Assembly: GCF_004364645.1 (NCBI RefSeq)
Contig: NZ_SOAW01000001.1
Location: 1,302,001 to 1,366,000 of the forward strand
Origin: Naumannella halotolerans
GTDB lineage: Bacteria; Actinomycetota; Actinomycetes; Propionibacteriales; Propionibacteriaceae
Reading direction: 5' to 3'
DNA: 64,000 nt
Shown: positions 53,968 through 64,000 of the stretch, one piece after another
How the letters are laid out: every line of letters begins with the position of its first letter
Numbering within the stretch: the first letter of the stretch is position 1
The notes under the pieces: model-generated
The model's database searches: none
Told to the model about the DNA's origin: nothing
The model's input: the letters and a program-made list of their open reading frames with translations, nothing else
Position numbers and translations under genes: made by a program

Positions 53968-55789
53968 GCCGGGTTCCGGCCTGCTCCAGTCGCAGCAGGC
54001 TGGTCCCCCAACCGACGGTGCCGCGCTCGGTGACCGCCAGGCCGGCGCGACCCACCAGAGAATCGGTCTGCGCCGGGTCACGGGTCCCGCTGCCATGGAT
54101 GGCGAAGTCCAGCAGATCCTCGGCGTAGTCCTCGTCGTCGGCGTCCGCACCGGCGTCGAGCAGGTTCTCCAGCAGGTGGAGCCGCCCACCGAGCAGCGAC
54201 CAGTTCCGCAACCGCCGTTCGGCCGCATCGTCGGCCAGCCCGGCGAGCACCCCGCTGAGCAGCACCACGTCGTAGTCCCCGGCCGGGGGCTGATCCGGAT
54301 CGCCTGCCGACCAGGTCACCCGGGCGGGTTGCCCGTGCACCCTGGTCAGGGCCTCCACCTCCGCCGGGGTGGTGACCACGGTGACCCGGCGTTCGGGGTC
54401 CGCTCGGGTCAACGCCACCGCGAGGTCACCGGCGGCGGTTCCGGCGACCAGCACCGACCGGCTGCCGGTGAGTGTGGATGAGGCGGCCAGCGCCGTGGCC
54501 ACATAGGCGCTGAGATAGGACTGCCAACGGACCGCGCGGCGCAGCACCTCCGGCTCGGCCTGCACCAGCTCGGCGAACTCCGCGCCGAACAGCTCGGCGT
54601 AGTTGCCCCGTCCGCCGCGCACCGCCTGGGTCAGGGCGAGCACACCGAGGGTCCGGCGGCCGGTGTAGCTGTTGAAGTCCAGTTCCTCCAGCGAGTGCTC
54701 CTCGGCGAGTTCGTTGCCCAGGGCGGTCAGCGCCCACCGCTCGCCGATCTGTTCGGTGAACCCGACCGCACCCAGATAGCGCAGTAGTCTTGCCGTACCG
54801 ACCGCGTCGGTACCGGTGTCGGCGACCAGGGCGTCGAAGGAGACCGGTCCGCCGGACAATGCCTCGATCAGGCCGACCGAGACCGCCACCCGGGCGGCGA
54901 ATCCCGGCATGATGTCGATCAGCTCATGCATCCGGGCGTGGACACTCGGTTCGTCGGCCGGTCTGGCCGGATCGGCCTTCTGCACCCGCCAGTAGCCGTC
55001 CACCTGGACCTGCTCCGCGGTGAGCTTCTTCTCCCGGCGCAGCCAACGGCGGATCGGTGCGATGCTCAGCGCCTCGCCGGCCACCCAGGCGAACGGTGTC
55101 CCCGGATCCCAGCGGGCCGAGGTGAGCGCATCCAGCAACAGCGTGGTGGTCCCCGCCGGAGCACCGTCGCGGGACAGCCAGGTCAGCTCGACCCCGTCGG
55201 GCACGGCAAGCTCCTGGCGATGCGCGGGTTCGGCCACCTCCACGAACACCTGGCCCGGAACTCCGGCCGGCCAGTGCTCCAACCAACGGCCGATGGCCGG
55301 CAGGGCCGTCTCGTCACCGGCGGCCAGGATCCAGTCCGCTCCGACCGGATCACCTTCCGACATCGTCGGACCAGCCACCTGGATCGACTCGCCGGGCTGC
55401 ACCCCACGGGCCCAGCTGGTGGCCGGTCCGGCCCCGTGCAGCACCAGGTCGACGTCCAGCTCACCGGCCTCGGGGTCCCAGCGGCGCACGGTGTAGGTAC
55501 GCATCACCAGGTGCGGATCCTCCCGCGGCCAGTTGAGCACCCCGTCGGCCTGGGTCGGGCCGACCACCTGGGCGGCATCGGGATGCTTCAGGATCAGTTT
55601 GAACTCGTCGTCGAAACCCTCGGAGCGGAACCCCTGGACCGGAAAACCGTTCGGTGCCGTGTGTGCTGCCAGCAGCGGGCCGCCGAGGGTCACCCGCCGC
55701 ATTCCCGGGGTGACGTCGGCGACCCGGAGCACCTGCAGGACCCGGGTGGTGATCGGGAAGACGTCCATCGGGCGAAGACTGCGGGCCAT
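53957..55789 (-). CDS. Siderophore-interacting protein fused to an O-methyltransferase-like domain
   Basis: 610 residues from the ATG at 55789 (GGAG site). Residues ~1-275 are a siderophore-interacting FAD ferric reductase (ViuB/SIP): MRTYTVRRWD is the FAD-binding RxYTxR motif, DWILAAGDETALPAIGRWLE and FAWVAGEALSIAPIRRWL the NAD(P)H side, with YWRVQKAD at its end. Residues ~290-610 look like a plant-type O-methyltransferase: a helical winged-helix dimerisation part (GFAARVAVSVGLIEALSGGPVSFDALV, TARLLRYLGAVGFTEQ) and a Rossmann part (RSVLVAGTAAGDLAVALTRADPERRVTVVTTP). The SAM glycine motif is weak (AGTAAGD). Downstream of broken siderophore transporter genes. Confidence 0.82.
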   Translation of the reverse strand: MARSLRPMDVFPITTRVLQVLRVADVTPGMRRVTLGGPLLAAHTAPNGFPVQGFRSEGFDDEFKLILKHPDAAQVVGPTQADGVLNWPREDPHLVMRTYTVRRWDPEAGELDVDLVLHGAGPATSWARGVQPGESIQVAGPTMSEGDPVGADWILAAGDETALPAIGRWLEHWPAGVPGQVFVEVAEPAHRQELAVPDGVELTWLSRDGAPAGTTTLLLDALTSARWDPGTPFAWVAGEALSIAPIRRWLRREKKLTAEQVQVDGYWRVQKADPARPADEPSVHARMHELIDIMPGFAARVAVSVGLIEALSGGPVSFDALVADTGTDAVGTARLLRYLGAVGFTEQIGERWALTALGNELAEEHSLEELDFNSYTGRRTLGVLALTQAVRGGRGNYAELFGAEFAELVQAEPEVLRRAVRWQSYLSAYVATALAASSTLTGSRSVLVAGTAAGDLAVALTRADPERRVTVVTTPAEVEALTRVHGQPARVTWSAGDPDQPPAGDYDVVLLSGVLAGLADDAAERRLRNWSLLGGRLHLLENLLDAGADADDEDYAEDLLDFAIHGSGTRDPAQTDSLVGRAGLAVTERGTVGWGTSLLRLEQAGTRLTG

Positions 55790-55915
55790 GCTCACTCCAT
55801 TCGGGCCGGAGGTGATCCGGCGTTCGGTTCGGGGACCGTGCTGATTTCGGCGGTCCGGGATCGTACCCGGCGGTACGGACTCAGCCGACTGCGAGGTCGG
55901 CAGCACTCCGGGCGT

Positions 55916-56747
55916 TCACCGCACGCCCTCGACGTCGAACGGCTGGGCCCGAGGATCCAGGGGCACCACCGACGGGGTGCCGGTCACCGGGTCGGGTACG
56001 ACCAGCACCCGCAGGCCGAAGACCTCCTCGATCACCTCCGCGGTGATCACTTCGGCCGGGGGGCCAGTGGTGACCACCTCACCGTTCCGCATCACGATCA
56101 GGTGCTGGGCGTATCGCGCGGCCTGGTTGAGGTCGTGCAGCACCGCGACCACGGTCTTGCCCTGTTCGTGCAGGTCCCGCAACAGTTCCATCAGTTCGAA
56201 CTGGTGGGCGATGTCGAGGAAGCTGGTCGGTTCGTCCAGCAGCATCAGTCTGCTGGGCCAGCAGCATCGCCACCCAGACGCGCTGGCGCTGACCGCCGGA
56301 GAGTTGGTCGACCAGTGCCCCGGACAGGTCGGTCAACCGGGTGGCGCGCAACGCTGCCGCGACCGCTTCGCGGTCCTCCGGGCGCCACTGCTGGATCAGG
56401 CTCTGGTACGGGGCCCGGCCCCGGGCCACCAGGTCGGCCACCCGGATCCCGTCCGGGGCCAGGGAACTCTGCGGGAGCAGGCCCAGGCGCTGTGCGACCT
56501 CCTTGGGGCGCTGGTCGGCCAGATCCTTGCCGTGCAGCAGCATCTGACCGGCCACCGGACGCAGCACCAGGGCGAAACCACGCAACAGGGTCGACTTCCC
56601 GCAGCCGTTCGGGCCGATGATCGCGGTGAACGATCGGTCCGGCACCGTCACGTCCAGCTCCCGGCTGATCACGACCCGGTCGTAACCGATCGTGACCCCG
56701 CTGGCCTGCAGCACCGGCGGGTCGAGAAGTTCGGGTCGAGAGGTCAT
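55916..56747 (-). pseudogene. fepC: Ferric-siderophore ABC transporter ATPase, frameshifted
   Basis: The frame from the ATG at 56747 (overlapping the fepG stop, ATGA) gives Walker A GPNGCGKST and signature LSGGQRQRVW, up to VAMLLAQQT near 56250. The neighbouring frame resumes with Walker B LMLLDEPTSFLDIAHQFELM and the H-loop VLHDLNQAARYAQHLIV to the stop at 55916. Family alignment predicts about five missing bases between AQQ and LMLL. Without repair or ribosomal frameshifting no full ATPase is made. Function when intact: powers FepDG import of ferric siderophore. Confidence 0.85.
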
Positions 56748-57853
56748 GACATCACTCCGTACTGTCGGCGGGTTTCCCGGACCAACAACCAGATCAGGTA
56801 GAGACCGCCCACACAGACGGTGATCAGCCCGGCCGGGACCGGGCGGTAGAGGATCCCGAGCACCAGCGACAGCACCTGGGCCCCGACCAGCAGCAGTGAC
56901 CCCATCGCCGCCGCGGCGAGCAGACTGGTGCCCGGTGTGTGCGTCAGCCGACGGGCGATCTGCGGGGCGACCAGGGCGATGAAACCGATCGGGCCGGCCG
57001 CGGCGGTGACCAGGGCGGTGGTGGCCACACCGACCACGATCAGCCCCAGCCGGACGGCGCCGACGCGAGTGCCCAGGGTGACCGCTGCATCATCGCCCAG
57101 CTCGAGGCGACGCAGACCGGGCTCGAGGGCGGCGGCAGCGATGATCACCACGGTCGCGATCATCATCGAGGGCAGCAGACTGGTCCAGGAGATCCGGGCC
57201 AAGGAGCCGGCACTCCAGAAGCCGACTGCCATGGCGCCCTCGATCGCCGCCCGGGTGATCAGGTAGGAGTTGATCGAACCGAGGATGGCGGTGACGCCGA
57301 TGCCGACGATGATCAACCGGAAACCCTGGATCCCCTGACGACAGGCCAGAACGTAGACCACGAAGGCGGTCAGCAGACCGCCGACGATGGCAGCACCGGC
57401 GATCGGCCAGTAGGACCGGTTGCCGATGATCAGGATCATCACGATCACGGCGGTGTAGGAACCGGCGTCGAAACCGATGATGTCGGGTGATCCGAGCGGG
57501 TTGCGGGACAGGGACTGGAAGATCGCCCCGCCGATCCCGAGCAGTCCGCCGAAGACAAGCGCGCCCAGCAGGATCGGTGCGCGCCACTCGAGCACGATCA
57601 TCTGCTGGAACTTGGAACCGCCCCCGACGAGGGTGTTGACCACCTCGGAGATGCTCAGCGGATAGTCACCGATGGTCAGCCCCACCACGGCGATGCAGCT
57701 GGCCACGACGAACAGCAATGCCGAGATCATGATCAGCCGCCAGGAGGCCCGCCAGGAGAAACCCGGCAGCTGGAAGGCGGTCGTCCGGTAGCCGAAGTCG
57801 ATGCTGGGGTCGACATCGGTGTTCGGTTGGCGTTGGTCGGCCCGGATGCTCAC
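56744..57853 (-). CDS. fepG: Ferric-siderophore ABC transporter permease
   Basis: 369 residues from a GTG that overlaps the fepD-remnant stop. FecCD family with about nine to ten membrane helices. LEWRAPILLGALVFGGLLGIGGAIFQSLSRNPLGSPDIIGF is the conserved entry segment and GPIGFIALVAPQIARRLTHTPGTSLLAAAAMGSLLLVGAQV the ATPase-contact segment. Intact in sequence, but its partner permease is truncated and its ATPase frameshifted, so it is probably a stranded survivor. Confidence 0.9.
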   Translation of the reverse strand: MSIRADQRQPNTDVDPSIDFGYRTTAFQLPGFSWRASWRLIMISALLFVVASCIAVVGLTIGDYPLSISEVVNTLVGGGSKFQQMIVLEWRAPILLGALVFGGLLGIGGAIFQSLSRNPLGSPDIIGFDAGSYTAVIVMILIIGNRSYWPIAGAAIVGGLLTAFVVYVLACRQGIQGFRLIIVGIGVTAILGSINSYLITRAAIEGAMAVGFWSAGSLARISWTSLLPSMMIATVVIIAAAALEPGLRRLELGDDAAVTLGTRVGAVRLGLIVVGVATTALVTAAAGPIGFIALVAPQIARRLTHTPGTSLLAAAAMGSLLLVGAQVLSLVLGILYRPVPAGLITVCVGGLYLIWLLVRETRRQYGVMS

Positions 57854-58107
57854 AGTCCGCTCATCCCCTTCCGGCGCACCAGGGCGATCCGCACCGGGGC
57901 GCCGATCACCGCCGTCAGCACACCGACCTCGATCTCGCTGGGCCAGGCAATGACCCGTCCGAGGACGTCGGCCAGCAGTACCATCACCGGTGCCGCGAGC
58001 ACCGAATAGGCCATGATCCAGCGCTGATCGGGTCCGACCGCCCAGCGGACCAGGTGCGGGATCATCAGACCGACGAACGCCCACCGCCTAAGGTGCCTGA
58101 CCACCAT
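57850..58107 (-). pseudogene. fepD: Ferric-siderophore ABC permease remnant, C-terminal 80 residues
   Basis: Only the last part of a FecCD permease remains: AFVGLMIPHLVRWAVGPDQR through GRVIAWPSEIEVGVLTAVIGAP to the stop. About 250 N-terminal residues are missing. The break is at about 58090, inside codons (CTT AGG) that are rare in this genome. A new start, ATG 58107, lies behind GGGAG, so an 85-residue peptide may still be translated, coupled to fepG (GTGA). Confidence 0.85.
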
Positions 58108-58172
58108 GACAACTCCCGTCTGGGCGGTGGGACGGAGATTCCCGTCACACCCCGACATCGGCCCGCAGCCGA

Positions 58173-58880
58173 TCAGCCCGGGGTCACCGCCACGATCTCG
58201 GCGGAGTTGTTCGGACGTCCGGATCCGTCGGCCGAAGAACCGTCCTGTCCCTCGGCGGCGATCCGATTGACCACCTCGAGTCCGGCGGAGTCCATCTCGC
58301 CGAAGACGGTGTAGTCGGCAGGCAGCGGGCTGTCGGCCCAGACCAGGAAGAACTGGGATCCGTTGGTGTTCGCCCCCGAGTTCGCCATCGCCACCGTGCC
58401 CGGCGGGTAGCTCTCGACACCGGTCAGTTCGTCGTCGAAGGTGTAACCCGGCCCGCCCATTCCGGTGCCGCTGGGGTCCCCGCACTGCAGGATGAAGATC
58501 CCGGTGTCCACCAGACGGTGGCACCGGGTGCCGTCGAAGTATCCCTGCGAGGCCAGGGAGCTGAACGAACTGGCGGTGCACGGGGTGAGTTCGTAGTCCA
58601 GGGTGATCGGTACGTCCCCCTGGTTGGTCTGCACCACCCAGCGGGTCTGCGCAGTGGCCGGATCCACCTCCGGCGACGGCGGATCGACCGGGATCGCCGG
58701 CGAACCGTCGGCACGGTAGTCACAGCGTGCGGTGACCGCCGCGGTCGGTTCGCCGTCGGCGGCACGGTCCGGCGCACAGCCAGCTGTCGCCACCAGCAGC
58801 GCCACCGCCGGTACCAGCAGCGGCACCACCCGGACCGAGGTGCGGTGCGAACGGGACGGCGCGATCTGCGAATTGCTCAC
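58173..58880 (-). CDS. Lipoprotein cyclophilin-type peptidyl-prolyl isomerase
   Basis: 235 residues from the GTG at 58880; CACGGT six bases upstream fits a leaderless start, while ATG 58898 is an alternative. A lipoprotein signal (VRVVPLLVPAVALLVATAGC) anchors it outside the membrane. The cyclophilin domain has FDGTRCHRLVDTGIFILQCGDPSGTGMGGPGYTFDDEL, GTVAMANSGANTNGSQFFLVW and YTVFGEMDSAGLEVVNRI; the FHRV arginine motif is present as CHRL. It helps fold secreted proteins. Confidence 0.9.
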   Translation of the reverse strand: MSNSQIAPSRSHRTSVRVVPLLVPAVALLVATAGCAPDRAADGEPTAAVTARCDYRADGSPAIPVDPPSPEVDPATAQTRWVVQTNQGDVPITLDYELTPCTASSFSSLASQGYFDGTRCHRLVDTGIFILQCGDPSGTGMGGPGYTFDDELTGVESYPPGTVAMANSGANTNGSQFFLVWADSPLPADYTVFGEMDSAGLEVVNRIAAEGQDGSSADGSGRPNNSAEIVAVTPG

Positions 58881-58984
58881 CGCAGTACCGTGCCACATGC
58901 ACCCCCGTCGGCCGATTAGGCTCGGGGCGAACGATGCCGATCGTGGACACGGCGGTGTCCCGCCGGGCCGACAGGGGTTGCACA

Positions 58985-59650
58985 GTGGTCGTACTCAGCC
59001 GTATCTACACCCGCACCGGGGACGGCGGGAGCACCGGGCTGGTGGATTCCACTCGGGTCTCGAAGACCGATCCCAGGCTGGGAGCGATCGGAGATGTCGA
59101 CGAGGCGAACGCCTCGATCGGCCTGGCCCTGGCCATCGGCGGACTCGAGGTCGAGGTGGAACGGGCGCTCGGGCTGATCCAGAATGAACTGTTCGACCTC
59201 GGCGCCGATCTCGCCACTCCCCTGGCCGACGACGATACCGAGACCGCTTTGCGGATCGTCCCCGACTCGGTCGCACGGTTGGAGGCTCTGTGCGACCGGT
59301 TCGGGGCCGGACTCCCGGTCCTGCGCTCCTTCATCCTTCCCGGGGGACGACCGGTAGGTGCCCAGCTCCACCTGGCCAGGACGATCGTCCGCCGCGCCGA
59401 ACGCTCGGTCTGGGCGGCGATCGAGGCACACGGTTCGGGATCCGACGACTCCGGGCCGGGCAACGGGATCAGCCCGCTGCCGGCGATCTACCTGAACCGC
59501 CTGTCGGACCTGCTGTTCGTGCTGGTACGCGTGGTCAACGGGGCGGACCAGGAGACCCTGTGGCAACCCGGCGCCGAGCGCACCGATCTCGAGCAGGCTG
59601 ATCTCGAGCAGACCGGTCTCGAGCCGAACGATCCCGAACGGGCGGACTGA
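58985..59650 (+). CDS. pduO: Cob(I)alamin adenosyltransferase, PduO type
   Basis: 221 residues from the GTG at 58985 (AGGGG, 7-base spacing), giving the usual N-terminus VVLSRIYTRTGDGGSTGLVD. Key motifs: ATP-binding RIYTRTGDGG, RVSKTDPRLGAIGDVDEANASIGLA, SFILPGGRPVGAQLHLARTIVRRAERSVW and YLNRLSDLLFVLVRVVN. It adds the 5'-deoxyadenosyl ligand to cob(I)alamin. The C-terminus has an extra acidic tail from a 15-base repeat (DLEQA/DLEQT/GLEPN). The gene lies close to the atp operon, as in mycobacteria. Confidence 0.92.
   Translation: MVVLSRIYTRTGDGGSTGLVDSTRVSKTDPRLGAIGDVDEANASIGLALAIGGLEVEVERALGLIQNELFDLGADLATPLADDDTETALRIVPDSVARLEALCDRFGAGLPVLRSFILPGGRPVGAQLHLARTIVRRAERSVWAAIEAHGSGSDDSGPGNGISPLPAIYLNRLSDLLFVLVRVVNGADQETLWQPGAERTDLEQADLEQTGLEPNDPERAD
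59585..59644. repeat. 15-base in-frame tandem repeat at the pduO 3' end, 4 copies
   Basis: Units begin at 59585, 59600, 59615 and 59630 (first: gatctcgagcaggct); similarity falls from the first two copies to the fourth. They encode DLEQA, DLEQT, GLEPN and DPERA, lengthening the protein beyond its conserved end. Confidence 0.85.
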
Positions 59651-59734
59651 GCGACAGCAGAGCCTCGTGCACCAGCGGTAGCAGTGCGCGAGCGCCGTCG
59701 CGGATCAGCTCGGCGCCGACCAGGTGAAGGCCGC

Positions 59735-60175
59735 TCAGACCTCCCTGTCGGCCAGTCCGGGCGGAGCAGCCTCCAGCCAACTCATCAACCCGGTGAGCGA
59801 GCCCGGCTCCATGGCCAGTTCGACGGGCCCGGAGTCGGGCGAATCGGCACCGACGATCTGCAGCACCCGCTGCCCGGCGAAGAGCACCGACTGCTCCTCG
59901 GGCTCGGCATCGCGGACCGCGACTATCGCCGCCCGCCCGCGGTGCACCCGTACCCGCGGGCAGAAGGAAAAGGAGAAGACCCGGAAACACTCCAGATCTT
60001 CTCCGCTGTACCGGGCCACCCCGAGAGCCCAACCGGACCGGCCTGGACCGATCCGCACACTGCACTCGAACAGCCCACCGTCGCGCGAGAGCCAGCGACG
60101 ACGCAGGACCAGCACCACCACGGGGGTGGCGACCATCAACACGATGAGCAGCACCACCAGACCTGCCCAAGACAT
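59735..60175 (-). CDS. DUF2550 membrane protein
   Basis: 146 residues. One N-terminal membrane helix (LVVLLIVLMVATPVVVLVL, residues 6-24) followed by a cytoplasmic-looking domain with GGLFECSVRI, WALGVARYSGEDLECFRVFSFS and LTGLMSWLEAAPPG. This is the DUF2550 family found right after atpC in actinobacteria (Mycobacterium Rv1312). Its function is not known; the fixed position suggests a link with ATP synthase or the membrane. Separated from atpC here by a terminator. Confidence 0.85.
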   Translation of the reverse strand: MSWAGLVVLLIVLMVATPVVVLVLRRRWLSRDGGLFECSVRIGPGRSGWALGVARYSGEDLECFRVFSFSFCPRVRVHRGRAAIVAVRDAEPEEQSVLFAGQRVLQIVGADSPDSGPVELAMEPGSLTGLMSWLEAAPPGLADREV

Positions 60176-60238
60176 GGCAGAAACTTAACGGCGGGGCGGG
60201 CTGGCACAAAGTCGGCAGATAACGATTCGGAAAACGGC

Positions 60239-60271
60239 GACTGCCCGCATCCTCGACGGATGCGGGCAGTC
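60239..60271 (-). terminator. Terminator of the ATP synthase operon
   Basis: Perfect 14-base inverted repeat (gactgcccgcatcc / ggatgcgggcagtc) with a 5-base loop, 18 bases after the atpC stop; the minus-strand continuation has TTTT. Confidence 0.85.
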
Positions 60272-60288
60272 ACGGTGTGAGGGTCGAA

Positions 60289-60698
60289 TCAGCTCGCCTT
60301 CCGAGCAGCCTTCACCTCGGCTTCGGCCCGCTCGAACTCCTTGCGGGCGTCCTCATCGGAGTCGTCGGCATCCGACCACGCCGAGGCGGCCCGCTGCAGA
60401 CGCTTCTCGGCATCGGGCAGCGACAGCTCCGAGGCCAAGGTGGCGTACTCGCTGAGGATCGAGACCCGGCCACCGGCGACGGAGACGAATCCTCCGTCGA
60501 CGGCCACCACGATGCGCTCACCGTCGGTGCTGACGATCTCCACACCGTTGGGCACCATCACCGAGAACATCGGCGAGTGGTTGGCCATGATGCCGATGTC
60601 ACCCTCGACGGTCCGGGCGACCACCAGCGTGGCCTCCCCCGACCATACGACGTGGTCGGCGCTGACGACCTCGACGTGCAGTGCTGCACCCTCGGCCA

Positions 60699-60699
<1 letters not shown>
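60289..60699 (-). CDS. atpC: ATP synthase epsilon subunit
   Basis: 136 residues. N-terminal beta-sandwich LHVEVVSADHVVWSGEATLVVARTVEGDIGIMANHSPMFSVM and IVVAVDGGFVSVAGGRVSIL, and a short helical C-terminal part (DAEKRLQRAASAW) which inhibits ATP hydrolysis in some species. Central-stalk subunit of F1. Its ATG overlaps the atpD stop by one base (TGATG). Last of the atp genes. Confidence 0.95.
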
Positions 60700-63063
<2,364 letters not shown>

Positions 63064-63144
63064 TACCGCTCCGCTCCACAACTCGTACCGGAGGCGGACC
63101 GCGTCACCGCGGTCCGTCCGGCGCAGGGGCTGGAAGCCATCCGA

Positions 63145-64000
63145 TCAGCCCCGCTTCTGCTTCTTGATCTGCAGCTGCTCGACATTCTCACCCTCCAGGG
63201 CCTCCGACTCGGGCTCCTCGCCGGCCAGCAGCTTGCCCTCCGAGGTCTTGAAGCCCTGCTTCACCTCGGTGACGGCCTTCTCGGCCGCCGAAGCGGTGTC
63301 GTCGTCGAACTTGCCGGTCTCGCGGATCACACTGAGTACATCGGTGTTGTGCTTCAGGTGGTCGAGCAGGTCGCCGACGAAGCGCAGCACATCCTCGACC
63401 GGTACGTCGTCGAGCTGTCCGGAGTTGCCGGCCCAGATCGAGATCACCTCGTCCTCGACCGGGAACGGGTCGTACTGCGGCTGCTTCAGCAACTCGGTCA
63501 TCCGGGCGCCACGATCCAGCTGCCGCCGCGAGGTCGCGTCCAGGTCGGAGGCGAACATGGCGAAGGCCTGCATGTCGCGGTACTGCGCCAGGTTCACCTT
63601 CAGCGGACCGGCGACGTTCTTCATCGCTTTGATCTGCGCCGCACCACCGACTCGGGAGACCGAGATGCCGACGTCGATCGCCGGACGCTGGTTGGCGTTG
63701 AACAGATCGGACTGCAGGAAGATCTGACCGTCGGTGATCGAGATGACGTTGGTCGGGATGAAGGCAGAGACGTCGTTGGCCTTGGTCTCGATGATCGGCA
63801 GGCCGGTCATCGAACCGGCGCCGAGCTCGTCGCTCAGCTTGGCGCAACGCTCCAGCAGCCGGGAGTGCAGGTAGAACACGTCACCGGGGTAGGCCTCACG
63901 ACCCGGGGGACGACGCAGCAACAGCGACATCGCACGGTACGCCTCGGCCTGCTTGGTCAGGTCGTCGAAGACGATCAGGACGTGCTTGCCGTTGTACATC
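63145..64000 (-). CDS. atpA: ATP synthase alpha subunit, C-terminal part (cut by window edge)
   Basis: 285 codons to the right edge; the gene starts outside the window. Contains [48 protein letters not shown] and the arginine-finger segment [22 protein letters not shown]. The C-terminal tail is acidic and longer than in E. coli ([22 protein letters not shown]), as in mycobacteria, where it limits ATP hydrolysis. Rest of the operon is expected to the right. Confidence 0.97.
   Translation of the reverse strand, partial: MYNGKHVLIVFDDLTKQAEAYRAMSLLLRRPPGREAYPGDVFYLHSRLLERCAKLSDELGAGSMTGLPIIETKANDVSAFIPTNVISITDGQIFLQSDLFNANQRPAIDVGISVSRVGGAAQIKAMKNVAGPLKVNLAQYRDMQAFAMFASDLDATSRRQLDRGARMTELLKQPQYDPFPVEDEVISIWAGNSGQLDDVPVEDVLRFVGDLLDHLKHNTDVLSVIRETGKFDDDTASAAEKAVTEVKQGFKTSEGKLLAGEEPESEALEGENVEQLQIKKQKRG

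Noticed and set aside
59651-59734. Coding-like minus-strand sequence (LHLVGAELIRDGARALLPLV) between pduO and the DUF2550 gene
   Set aside because: It has no start of its own and runs into another frame of DUF2550; DUF2550 already has full family length. Possibly a remnant, but not supported as a gene.

Overview
The window is GC-rich, densely packed bacterial chromosome with many 1-8 base ATGA/GTGA/TGATG gene overlaps and many GTG starts. Several blocks match actinobacterial gene order: etfB-etfA-iscS-mnmA-metE-like; atpA-G-D-C followed by a DUF2550 gene, with a PduO-type adenosyltransferase nearby. NucS, GlgE and a HAIR-type operator at lon are also actinobacterial hallmarks. A member of the Propionibacteriales, perhaps Propionibacteriaceae, is my best guess; no rRNA is present to confirm it. 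I see no tRNA, rRNA, CRISPR array or insertion sequence.

Layout. 1-7.7 kb: ureide (uric acid breakdown) cluster. uraH (cut by the window edge) and uraD lie on the minus strand; allantoinase, a formamidase-family enzyme, an AtzH-amidase fusion, ureidoglycine-glyoxylate aminotransferase and allantoate amidohydrolase form a tight plus-strand operon. 7.7-17.8 kb: the minus-strand etfBA-iscS...mnmA-metE-like block, interrupted by a LacI-araD sugar island. Its kinase gene is cut off and joined to a frameshifted cystathionine beta-synthase gene. 18-34 kb: glycogen metabolism (glgX, glgE, glgB, pgm), with an AbgT transporter, a GGT-family hydrolase, a NUDIX protein, a GNAT-oligopeptidase fusion and a YbbN-like protein. 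34-37.5 kb: an Ugp-like ABC importer. 37.6-40 kb: thiamine salvage (thiM-thiE-thiD) under a TPP riboswitch. 40-44 kb: lon with a HAIR operator, divergent from a two-gene operon with an iron-box-like promoter. 44-52.8 kb: thiolase, coiled-coil DivIVA-like protein, AI-2E transporter, esterase, NucS, 3-hydroxyacyl-CoA dehydrogenase and an alpha/beta hydrolase. 53-58 kb: a kinase-like LuxR regulator and a decaying siderophore-uptake operon (truncated fepD, fepG, frameshifted fepC, SIP-methyltransferase fusion). 58-64 kb: lipoprotein cyclophilin, PduO, DUF2550 and the 3' half of the ATP synthase operon.

Most notable points: an iron-box-linked pair of apparent pseudoenzymes (isochorismatase-like plus PPTase-like) at 42.6-44 kb; the SIP-methyltransferase fusion beside broken siderophore transporter genes; an AtzH-amidase fusion that could fill the oxalurate step; a dispersed palindromic element (TTCCGCAG-N35-CTGCGGAA) in two intergenic regions; short tandem repeats at the 3' ends of pgm, nucS and pduO; and frequent leaderless-looking starts (xAnnnT, 6-7 bases, ATG/GTG). 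Four gene breaks look like simple frameshifts. Some could be assembly errors and should be checked against reads.
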